Assembly: GCA_021296435.1 (NCBI GenBank)
Contig: JAGWAK010000053.1
Location: forward strand, 1-18,960
Origin: Acidimicrobiia bacterium
GTDB taxonomy: Bacteria > Actinomycetota > Acidimicrobiia > Acidimicrobiales > CATQHL01
DNA length: 18,960 bases
Reading direction: 5' to 3'
Position 1 is the stretch's first letter, and each line of letters starts with the position of its first letter. The notes beneath the pieces were generated by a model. That model did no database searches, was not told the DNA's origin, and saw only the letters and a list, made by a program, of their open reading frames with translations. Shown here piece after piece: positions 1 to 6,102 of this stretch. Position numbers and translations under genes: made by a program.

Positions 1-2
1 AC

Positions 3-59
3 CACAACGCCACCCTCGCCGGCCACTACCAACACTGGCTCACCCAAAACACCGCTTGA
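3..59 (+). CDS. C-terminal tail of an unidentified gene (partial)
   Basis: The third forward frame is open from the left edge of the window and ends at a TGA at 57-59. It encodes HNATLAGHYQHWLTQNTA. The bases are unusually rich in A and C compared with the G+C-rich genes that follow, which may mean a different origin. The tail is too short to assign a family. A transposase or recombinase end is possible but nothing in the visible residues proves it. The other two forward frames read through this stretch but look less protein-like. Confidence 0.3.
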   Translation, partial: HNATLAGHYQHWLTQNTA

Positions 60-74
60 CAAACATAGGAGCAT

Positions 75-140
75 CGGGAGCGCCCTTGCCGGCGGGCGTC
101 GGCAACGCTCGAAGCGCCGCCGGAAATCCGGGCGCTCCCG
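75..140. repeat. Complex inverted repeat (cruciform) between two genes
   Basis: An 11-base outer arm CGGGAGCGCCC (75-85) is matched perfectly by GGGCGCTCCCG (130-140). The 44-base spacer holds further hairpins: TTGCCG/CGGCAA (86-91 and 100-105) and CGCT/AGCG (106-109 and 113-116). An alternative pairing is CCGGCGG (89-95) with CCGCCGG (117-123). It lies between the end of the plus-strand gene tail and the end of the convergent minus-strand S51-like gene, so it could terminate both transcripts. There is no T-tract on either side, so it is not a classical intrinsic terminator. It could also be the border of a mobile element. Confidence 0.55.
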
Positions 141-142
141 GC

Positions 143-805
143 TCAGCCTGCGAGATCCTCCAGTGTGATCCTCGCCCCGTCCCGGTACAGCGTCACCTCG
201 CCGACGGTCTCCCAGGAACCGTCAGGCCTGGTGATCAACGCACTGCGTTCGCTCACGGCAGCCACGAGCAGGCCCGGCGGTGCCAGTCGCACGGTCCGGT
301 GGATCCGTTCGGCCGACAAGGTGTCGGCCCGGGACATCATGGCCAACTCGTCGGTGAGGCCGAGACCGAGTGTGAAGGCACCGCCGCGCACGTCCACCAT
401 GTGGTCGCACAGCACGTTCCCGCCGGCGGCCGCGCCGGCAACCGTCGCCCCCGCGGCGGACGCGCCGACAAGAGCCTCCCAGACAGCGGTGCGCAGCAGC
501 GCAGAGCGGGCGTGCAGAGGCGACCCCCCGGTGAGGTAGATCATCGTGGCCCCCGCCACCGCGGCGGCAGCATCCGGGTCGTCGGCGTCGGCTCGCCGGT
601 AGACGTCGAGCCAGCGGCAACCAGCTCCGAGTGACTCGAACCATTCCTCGGCGCGCGCCCGCAGCTTGGCGGGGTTCTCATACGCCGTGGCGGTCGGCAG
701 CACCACGACCTCCCGAGCTCCGCACTCCGCCAGCAGGGCGGCGTCGAAGTCACAGCCCGCGGAGAACTCGCCACCCCCCACGAACGCCAGGGTTCCGCGA
801 CTCAC
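143..805 (-). CDS. Peptidase S51 / cyanophycinase-like protein, nucleophile missing
   Basis: This 220-residue protein resembles the class I glutamine amidotransferase-like fold of peptidase S51 (dipeptidase E and cyanophycinase). The N-terminus has the strand-loop FVGGGEFS, followed by VVVLPTATAYENP and the conserved MIYLTGGSPLH. The nucleophile elbow, normally G-T-S-A-G, reads GAAAGG here. Residue 126, where serine is expected, is alanine (codon GCC at 428-430). The downstream His motif of cyanophycinases is also not recognisable, while an SERSAL segment matches the region around the conserved glutamate. The protein is therefore probably not a serine peptidase and may bind a ligand or be a degenerate paralogue. 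The start is GTG at 805, overlapping the stop of the preceding methyltransferase-like gene in a GTGA arrangement that suggests translational coupling. Confidence 0.75.
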   Translation of the reverse strand: MSRGTLAFVGGGEFSAGCDFDAALLAECGAREVVVLPTATAYENPAKLRARAEEWFESLGAGCRWLDVYRRADADDPDAAAAVAGATMIYLTGGSPLHARSALLRTAVWEALVGASAAGATVAGAAAGGNVLCDHMVDVRGGAFTLGLGLTDELAMMSRADTLSAERIHRTVRLAPPGLLVAAVSERSALITRPDGSWETVGEVTLYRDGARITLEDLAG

Positions 806-1413
806 GGCGCCACTCCTGAAGCGCTGAGATCAGCGTGAGGGGCGAGCCGGTGTGGATCAGGCCGGGCGGCACCGACGACCACTCGCAACAGGCCCCGGGG
901 GCCTCCTCGCAGCGGGCGCCTGTCCAGTGAGGTCACTTCGAAGCCGCCCGCCCAGAGCGCCGCAGTGATATGGCACGCCATCGACATGCCCCAGCGGCGC
1001 CGTGCCAGGCCATCCAGACGTCGGCGCCAGCGGCGGGCGTCACCATCCAGCTCGACGAACAGCAGCCGGCCGTCGGAGGCCACGAGAGGTCGCAGCATCG
1101 CCACGAGCGTCTCCAGGCACGGAGCAGCCGCCATGGCCCCGAACGAGCAGACCACATCGAACGGTTCGTCGCCCCTCTCACCCAACGACTGCGGCGGGGC
1201 CACCACCAGCTCGCGGACCGACTCGTAGGCGAAGCCGCCGGCCAGCGGGCCGCGGATGTCCAGAACCCTCCCGGTGGCCTGGCGCTGCATGTCGAGCACC
1301 TCGGGGCGTAGCAGGCGCCGAAGTGCCCCGCTGCCGCCGGCCAACCGCATGTTCGAGCCGGGATCGGCCACCGCCCAAGCCCCCTCCGCCGATGGCCCGA
1401 CATCGGTGGGCAT
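802..1413 (-). CDS. Degenerate class I SAM-dependent methyltransferase-like protein
   Basis: About 203 residues with the outline of a small Rossmann-type methyltransferase. A GRVLDI strand corresponds to motif I, but the usual glycine-rich loop G-x-G-x-G is replaced by RGPLAGG. PFDVVCSFGAM matches the motif IV strand, and LRPLVASDGRLLFVEL matches the later 'LkpGG' region and its strand. The C-terminal part WGMSMACHITAALWAGGFEV looks like the helix and strand that precede the last hairpin in UbiE-like enzymes. The loop change makes catalytic activity doubtful, and no substrate can be named. I place the start at ATG 1413, 14 bases after accE ends. GTG codons at 1437 and 1458 are in frame and would overlap accE, and none of the three has a clear Shine-Dalgarno sequence. 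The stop overlaps the GTG start of the S51-like gene. Confidence 0.6.
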   Translation of the reverse strand: MPTDVGPSAEGAWAVADPGSNMRLAGGSGALRRLLRPEVLDMQRQATGRVLDIRGPLAGGFAYESVRELVVAPPQSLGERGDEPFDVVCSFGAMAAAPCLETLVAMLRPLVASDGRLLFVELDGDARRWRRRLDGLARRRWGMSMACHITAALWAGGFEVTSLDRRPLRGGPRGLLRVVVGAARPDPHRLAPHADLSASGVAP

Positions 1414-1427
1414 CGCCGGGCGGGCGC

Positions 1428-1601
1428 TCAGCGCCACCAGCGACCGGCGAACCGCCACCCGGACCGCACCGGAGCCGCTCGACGTGCCTCCGGTCGCTGC
1501 AGCATCAGCCGGACCGCGGCAACGATCGCCGCAACCTCGTCATCGTCGGGCGGCGGCGTCACCGTGACGATCGGCCCAGCGGTGTTGGCGGGGTCGCTCA
1601 C
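1428..1601 (-). CDS. accE: Acyl-CoA carboxylase epsilon subunit (AccE-like)
   Basis: A 57-codon gene starting with GTG at 1601. It overlaps the carboxylase beta-subunit stop by three bases (GTGA) and ends with TGA at 1428-1430. The product begins MSDPANTAGPIVTVTPPPDD, continues with an EVAAIVAAVRLML helix and ends WRFAGRWWR. A short acidic/proline-rich start, one helix beginning near a DEVAA-type motif and a C-terminal WRxxGRWW tail are characteristic of the small epsilon subunits that follow acyl-CoA carboxylase beta genes in actinobacteria. In Streptomyces and Mycobacterium these subunits stabilise the alpha-beta complex and raise its activity. Its position directly behind the beta gene strongly supports this role. 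Which carboxylase it serves (acetyl-, propionyl- or longer-chain) cannot be read from the sequence. Confidence 0.85.
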   Translation of the reverse strand: MSDPANTAGPIVTVTPPPDDDEVAAIVAAVRLMLQRPEARRAAPVRSGWRFAGRWWR

Positions 1602-3154
1602 AGCGGAATGACGCCGTGCTTTCGGCGGGGGCGCTCGGCGCGCTTGTTGCGCAGCGCGTCGAAACCGGCGATCACCTTTCGCCTGGTGTCGGCCGGGTCG
1701 ATGACGTCGTCGATGTACCCGCGCTCTGCGGCGATGTACGGGTTGGCGTAGCGCTCGATGTAATCCTCCACCAACTCGTCACGGCGGGCCTCGGAGTTCT
1801 CGCTGTCGGCCAACTCGCGCCGGTGGAGGATCTCCACGGCACCCTGCGGTCCCATGACGGCCAGCTCCGCCGACGGCCACGCGAAGCACAGATCCGAGCC
1901 CACGGACTTGGAGTCCATGACGACGTAGGCGCCTCCGTAGGCCTTGCGTGTCACCACGGAGATGCGCGGCACCGTCGCCTCGCAGTAGGCGTACAGCAGC
2001 TTGGCGCCGTGGCGGATAATGCCGCCGTACTCCTGATCAACACCCGGCAGGAACCCCGGCACGTCCACCAGCGTCAACAGCGGAATGCCGAAAGCGTCAC
2101 AGGTGCGGACGAACCGCGCCGCCTTGGAGGACGACTCGATGTCCAGAACCCCGGCCAGCACCCGAGGCTGATTGCCCACGACACCGACGGAGTGCCCGTC
2201 GAGACGGCCGAAGGCGCAGACGATGTTCTGCGCCCAGTGAGGGAAGTACTCCAGGTACTCGCCGTCGTCCAGCACCGAGGCGATCACATCGCGCATGTCG
2301 TAGGGCAGGTTGGAGCTTGCGGGCAGGACTGTGCGCAGTTCGGGACAGCTGCGGTCCGGAGAATCGAGGGGTTCGTAGTGCGGGGGGTGCTCGAGATAGT
2401 TGGACGGGAGGAAGCTCAGGAGTTCCTTCACCGCGTCGAGCACATCGTGCTCGCTGTCGCGCACGAAGCTCGCCACGCCCGACTTGGTTGAGTGGCTGCG
2501 GGCCCCGCCGAGGTCCTCGAGGGAGACCTCCTCACCGGTCACGGTGCGCACCACGTCGGGGCCGGTGATGAACATGTGCGACTTCTCACGCACCATGAAG
2601 ATGAAGTCGGTGATCGCCGGGCTGTAGACCGCGCCGCCCGCGCACGGTCCGAGGACCACCGATATCTGCGGCACCACGCCCGAGGCGCGCACGTTGCGCG
2701 AGAAGATGCCCCCGTAGGAGTCGAGGCTCACGACCCCCTCCTGGATGCGCGCTCCGGCACCGTCGTTCAGACCGATCACCGGCGCCCCGGTGGTGACGGC
2801 AAGGTCCATCACCTTGTGAATCTTGGCGGCGAACACCTCGCCCAGGGCGCCTCCGAAGACGGTGAAGTCCTGAGCGAAAACGAACACCTTGCGGCCGTCG
2901 ACGGTGCCCCAACCCGTCACGACGCCGTCTGTGTAGGGCCGCTCGCTCAGGCCGCTCTCGGTGGCCCGGTGCCGGGCCAGCATGTCGAGTTCGTGGAAAG
3001 AGCCCGGGTCCAGCAGGTAGTCGATGCGCTCTCGGGCCAGAAGCTTGCCCTTGGCGTGCTGGCGCTCCACCGCCCGCTCGGGACCGGCGTGCCGGGCCTG
3101 TTCCTTGCGCTTGGCGAGTTCGGCGAGGCGTTCGGCCATGGAATGATCGGCCAT
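1598..3154 (-). CDS. Acyl-CoA carboxylase beta (carboxyltransferase) subunit
   Basis: About 518 residues, the usual length of AccD/PccB proteins. It transfers the carboxyl group from biotin to an acyl-CoA, giving malonyl- or methylmalonyl-CoA, in a complex with a biotinylated alpha subunit that is not in this window. Visible family segments include KGKLLARERIDYLLDPGSF, the N-domain oxyanion loop LGPCAGGAVYSPAITDF, MFITGPDVVRTVTGEEV with LGGARSHSTKSGVA, and the C-domain loop RKAYGGAYVVMDSK. The residue after GGAY, which is Asp in propionyl-specific PccB/AccD5 and Ile in some acetyl/butyryl enzymes, is Val here (about residue 411). The start is chosen at ATG 3154 (MADHSMAERL). In-frame ATG 3160 and 3178 and GTG 3205 are alternatives. 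No Shine-Dalgarno is seen, and a TACGCT box at 3164-3169 could mark a leaderless promoter. The epsilon gene follows with overlap. Confidence 0.93.
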   Translation of the reverse strand: MADHSMAERLAELAKRKEQARHAGPERAVERQHAKGKLLARERIDYLLDPGSFHELDMLARHRATESGLSERPYTDGVVTGWGTVDGRKVFVFAQDFTVFGGALGEVFAAKIHKVMDLAVTTGAPVIGLNDGAGARIQEGVVSLDSYGGIFSRNVRASGVVPQISVVLGPCAGGAVYSPAITDFIFMVREKSHMFITGPDVVRTVTGEEVSLEDLGGARSHSTKSGVASFVRDSEHDVLDAVKELLSFLPSNYLEHPPHYEPLDSPDRSCPELRTVLPASSNLPYDMRDVIASVLDDGEYLEYFPHWAQNIVCAFGRLDGHSVGVVGNQPRVLAGVLDIESSSKAARFVRTCDAFGIPLLTLVDVPGFLPGVDQEYGGIIRHGAKLLYAYCEATVPRISVVTRKAYGGAYVVMDSKSVGSDLCFAWPSAELAVMGPQGAVEILHRRELADSENSEARRDELVEDYIERYANPYIAAERGYIDDVIDPADTRRKVIAGFDALRNKRAERPRRKHGVIPL

Positions 3155-3234
3155 AGGCATCGAAGCGTACAGGAGCATCCAATCCCGCCCGCCGGCGGCC
3201 GCCACGGAACGATCGTGGCCCGGTAGCCGCGGGC

Positions 3235-3240
3235 TAGGGT
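3235..3240 (+). promoter_or_regulatory. Candidate -10 box of a leaderless lutA transcript
   Basis: TAGGGT fits the actinobacterial -10 pattern TANNNT and ends seven bases before the lutA ATG at 3248. This spacing would put the transcription start at the start codon, giving a leaderless mRNA. No Shine-Dalgarno sequence precedes the ATG, which agrees with that idea. No convincing -35 hexamer is present about 17 bases upstream, so the call is tentative. Confidence 0.35.
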
Positions 3241-3247
3241 GCGCCGC

Positions 3248-4015
3248 ATGCGGGTGCAGTTCTTCGCCAGTTGCCTCGTCGAACTCCTACGGCCCGACGT
3301 CGCGACGGCTGCGCAGCGAGCGCTGCGAGCCGCCGGTCACGAACCCGAGGCGCTGGTGGGCGCCACCTGCTGCGGCCAGCCCGCCTACAACGCCGGCTAC
3401 CGGGCCGAGGCGCAGCGCGTGGCCCGGCGCACGCTGCGTGCCCTCGGCGACGACGACAGACCCTGCGTCGTCGCTTCCGGATCCTGCGCCACGATGATGT
3501 CCCACCACTGGCCGGAATTGTTCGAGGGAACCCCCGAGGAGATCGCGGCCCGCCGCGCCGCCGGGCGCACCGAGGAGTTGACGGCGTTCATGACGACCGC
3601 CGGCAGCGACACAGCACCGGACGGCGGCGCCGGTCACGACGATCAGACCGGCGGCCCGGAGACCTCACGCGCTGGAGGGCCCGCTGCGGTCATCGTGCAC
3701 GATTCGTGCCACGCGTTGCGCGAGCTCGGTGCGGGGGCGACGGTCAGAAGGGCGCTCGCCGACGCCGGGCATCCCACACGGAGCGCCGAGGGAAGCGAGC
3801 GCTGCTGTGGGTTTGGCGGTTCGTTCTCGGTCAAACTGCCCGCGGTGTCGGTGGCCATGGCCGACGAGAAGCTGGACAGCTTCGTCGCAACCGGATGCGA
3901 ACAGGTGACGAGCTGCGATCTCTCGTGCCTGCTTCATCTGCAGGGCCGGGCCCGCCGCCGCGGCCTGGGGTTGCGTTTCGACCACGTGGCCACACTGCTG
4001 GGCCGCGAGACGTGA
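3248..4015 (+). CDS. lutA: LutA: Fe-S (CCG-domain) subunit of L-lactate oxidation complex
   Basis: 255 residues with two cysteine-rich CCG domains, as in LutA/YkgE. The first domain has TCCGQPAYNAGY (Cys41-Cys42) and SGSCATMM. The second has HDSCHALRELG, ERCCGFGGSFSVK and SCDLSCLLHLQG. In Bacillus subtilis LutABC forms a cytoplasmic iron-sulfur complex that oxidises L-lactate to pyruvate, and CCG domains bind unusual Fe-S clusters in relatives such as heterodisulfide reductase HdrB. A low-complexity linker rich in Gly, Asp and Thr (about residues 117-142) separates the domains. ATG 3248 is preferred over GTG 3239 because the protein then begins MRVQFFASCLVE, matching the family start. It is divergent from the carboxylase gene and is the first gene of lutABC plus an MFS gene. 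Confidence 0.92.
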   Translation: MRVQFFASCLVELLRPDVATAAQRALRAAGHEPEALVGATCCGQPAYNAGYRAEAQRVARRTLRALGDDDRPCVVASGSCATMMSHHWPELFEGTPEEIAARRAAGRTEELTAFMTTAGSDTAPDGGAGHDDQTGGPETSRAGGPAAVIVHDSCHALRELGAGATVRRALADAGHPTRSAEGSERCCGFGGSFSVKLPAVSVAMADEKLDSFVATGCEQVTSCDLSCLLHLQGRARRRGLGLRFDHVATLLGRET

Positions 4016-4061
4016 GCGCCCGGCAACCGCGCAACCCGCGCCGCGCCGGAGCCGCTGCCGC

Positions 4062-5423
4062 GTGAGCGTTCCCACCGCCACCCCGGTCAGCTTCAGCGGT
4101 CGAGCCGAGCGCGCCCTCGGCGACGAGCGCATGCGGGCGGCCATCGCCCGCGGCACGGGCCTCATGCTCGAGCGGCGCCACGAGGCCATCTCCGCACTGG
4201 CCAACGCCGACGAGCTGCGCGACGCCGCCTCCGACATCCGTGCCGAGGCCCTGCGGCGCCTTCCCGAACTCTTGGAGCAATGGTCGGACAATCTGACCGC
4301 CCACGGCGGGCAGGTGCACTGGGCCGGCGACGCCGACGAGGCCACCGCGATCATCGCCGAGATCGTCAACCGGCGCGGCGGCAAGGTCATCGCCAAGGGC
4401 AAGTCCATGATCTCCGAGGAGATCCACCTGAACGCGGTGCTGGAGCAGGCCGGCGCGGAGGTCACCGAGACCGACCTGGGCGAGTTCATCCAGCAACTGG
4501 CCGGCGAGCCCCCTTCGCACATCGTGGCGCCGGCCATGCACAAGGATCGCTTCGAGGTCGCCGACCTGCTCAGCGCCGATCGGGGAGCGCCGGTCAGTCC
4601 CGAGATCGAGGCCGAGGCGGCCTACGCCCGGAGGCGTCTCCGGCAGGCCTTCCTGGACGCCGGGGTGGGCATCACCGGCGTGAACTTCGCCGTCGCCTCG
4701 ACGGGCTCGATCTGCCTCGTCGAGAACGAAGGCAACGGGCGCATGTGCTCGAGCCTGCCGCCCACCCACATCGCCCTCATGGGCCTCGAGCGCATCGTCG
4801 CCGACTTCGGTGACCTGGACGTCATGCTCAACCTGCTGGCCCGCTCCGCCACCGGTCAGGCGCTGACGGTGTACACCAACATCATCACCGGCCCGCGACG
4901 TACCGGCGAGATCGACGGCCCCGAGGAGTTGCACGTGGTGGTGCTGGACGGTGGGCGCAGCGCAGCGCTGGGCACCGAATTCAGCCCGGCCCTGCACTGC
5001 ATCCGCTGCGGCGCCTGCCTGAACGTCTGCCCGGTCTACCGGCAGGTCGGCGGCCACGCCTACGAGTCGGTCTACAGCGGACCCATCGGCGCCGTACTCA
5101 CCCCCTTGCTGAAACCCGAGGATCCGGCGGCTCGCGAGCTCTCGGAGGCCTCGTCGCTGTGCGGCGCCTGCACCGAGATCTGCCCGGTGCGCATCCCCCT
5201 GCACGATCTGCTCCTGCAGTTGCGGCAACGCGACGCCCGGGGGGACGCTTCGCGACTGAGGCGGGTGGGGTTCTGGCTCTGGTCACAGGCGTGGTCGAGG
5301 CGCTGGATCTTCCGGGCCATGGTGCTCGCAGCCCGCGCCGGACTGCCGGTTCTGCGAAGGATCCGGCGGCTGCCGAACGTCGGGTGGCTGGGAGCCTGGC
5401 ACCGCGGGCGGGAACTGCCGTGA
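4062..5423 (+). CDS. lutB: LutB: ferredoxin-like Fe-S and LUD-domain subunit of lactate oxidation complex
   Basis: 453 residues, a normal LutB/YkgF length. The N-terminal two thirds form a LUD (LutB/LutC) domain with KVIAKGKSMISEEIHLN and TGSICLVENEGNGRM. The C-terminal part carries two 4Fe-4S motifs: C313-x2-C316-x2-C319-x3-C323-P and C367-x2-C370-x3-C374-P. Together these would pass electrons from lactate towards the respiratory chain. After the clusters comes a basic, Trp-rich amphipathic tail (WLWSQAWSRRWIFRAM, LGAWHRGRELP), typical of the family's C-terminus. The start is GTG 4062 with GGAG at 4048-4051. The gap after lutA is 46 bases. All cluster cysteines are present, so the product should be functional. 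Confidence 0.93.
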   Translation: MSVPTATPVSFSGRAERALGDERMRAAIARGTGLMLERRHEAISALANADELRDAASDIRAEALRRLPELLEQWSDNLTAHGGQVHWAGDADEATAIIAEIVNRRGGKVIAKGKSMISEEIHLNAVLEQAGAEVTETDLGEFIQQLAGEPPSHIVAPAMHKDRFEVADLLSADRGAPVSPEIEAEAAYARRRLRQAFLDAGVGITGVNFAVASTGSICLVENEGNGRMCSSLPPTHIALMGLERIVADFGDLDVMLNLLARSATGQALTVYTNIITGPRRTGEIDGPEELHVVVLDGGRSAALGTEFSPALHCIRCGACLNVCPVYRQVGGHAYESVYSGPIGAVLTPLLKPEDPAARELSEASSLCGACTEICPVRIPLHDLLLQLRQRDARGDASRLRRVGFWLWSQAWSRRWIFRAMVLAARAGLPVLRRIRRLPNVGWLGAWHRGRELP

Positions 5424-5448
5424 ACGACCGAACCGCGTCGGCCGCCAC

Positions 5449-5486
5449 GTGCTGGATTCCGGCCTTCACCGGAATGACGGTGGGGG
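5449..5486. repeat. Dispersed short palindromic repeat between lutB and lutC
   Basis: ATTCCGG (5456-5462), loop ccttca, CCGGAAT (5469-5475), followed by GACGGTGG. The arrangement GTGCTGGATTCC ... GGAATGACGG closely matches a short palindromic element dispersed in very many bacterial genomes, with consensus near GGATTCCCGC-loop-GCGGGAATGACGG, often mistranslated as WIPAFAGMT. Here the frame reads CWIPAFTGMTV. It lies in the 73-base lutB-lutC gap, ending just before the G-run used as the lutC ribosome site. As RNA it would form a hairpin between two operon genes and might affect relative lutB/lutC expression or mRNA decay. Confidence 0.65.
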
Positions 5487-5496
5487 GGCGGCGGGG

Positions 5497-6102
5497 ATGA
5501 CGGAGCGGTCTCCTGGTACATCGAGGGAGGAGTTCCTGGGCCGGCTGCGAACGGGCGCGGGCGGTGACACCGGTGCCAGTGCGCCTTCTGCACCGCGCCC
5601 ACAGTTCGCGAGCGAGCGCGGCGGCCCTGACGGATTCATGGAGGCCTGGCGGGCCTTGGGCGGCACGGCCGAACGGGTGCCCACCGACGGGCTTCCCGCA
5701 GCGGTGGCCGCCTACGCCGCCCGCCGAGACGGACCACTCCTGGCCGCTCCCGGAATCGACGTGGACGCCGACCTCCACTGGCCGGCGTGTGGACCACAGG
5801 CGGCGACGGCCGCCTCCGTCGGCGTGGTGCGGGCCGTGGCCGCCGCGGCACAGACCGGCACCGTGCTGTTGCGATCCGACGACAACCGGGGCCGGGCGGC
5901 GAGCCTGCTGCCGCCGGCCTGCATCTTCGTGATCGACGCCGGCACCATCGTCGACACGCTGGGCGACTACCTCCGCGGCACCAAGGACCTACCCAGCCAG
6001 CTGGTGGCCGTCACCGGACCCTCCCGCTCGGCCGACATCGAGAGCACCCTCGTGATCGGAGTCCACGGACCGGGAGAAGTGCACGCCATACTCACGGGGT
6101 GA
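5497..6102 (+). CDS. lutC: LutC: LUD-domain subunit of lactate oxidation complex
   Basis: 201 residues counted from ATG 5497 (MTERSPGTSREEFLGRLR). A run of seven G (5482-5488) lies eight bases upstream as a possible ribosome site. An earlier in-frame start near 5449 would translate the palindromic repeat, so it is rejected. The protein has the LutC/YkgG pattern: a variable N-terminal helix (SREEFLGRLR), then AAASVGVVRAVAAAAQTGTVLL-like core strands ending in the conserved TGTVLLRSDDNRGRAASLLP, then DTLGDYL and the terminal TGPSRSADIESTLVIGVHGP. That last segment is highly conserved in LUD proteins. It is the third LutABC subunit. The stop overlaps the GTG start of the MFS gene (GTGA at 6099-6102). 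Confidence 0.9.
   Translation: MTERSPGTSREEFLGRLRTGAGGDTGASAPSAPRPQFASERGGPDGFMEAWRALGGTAERVPTDGLPAAVAAYAARRDGPLLAAPGIDVDADLHWPACGPQAATAASVGVVRAVAAAAQTGTVLLRSDDNRGRAASLLPPACIFVIDAGTIVDTLGDYLRGTKDLPSQLVAVTGPSRSADIESTLVIGVHGPGEVHAILTG

Noticed and set aside
56..61. A TTGACA hexamer that could be a -35 box on the plus strand
   Set aside because: No -10 box lies 16-18 bases downstream, only G+C-rich sequence of the inverted repeat, and no plus-strand gene follows.
2492..3226. A long plus-strand open frame opposite the carboxylase beta gene
   Set aside because: It is the antisense shadow of a well-conserved gene, and its predicted protein is a low-complexity His/Gly/Val-rich mix typical of high-G+C antisense frames.
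5449..5496. An N-terminal extension of LutC
   Set aside because: It would translate the palindromic repeat and has no resemblance to LutC proteins. The ATG at 5497 gives the expected start.
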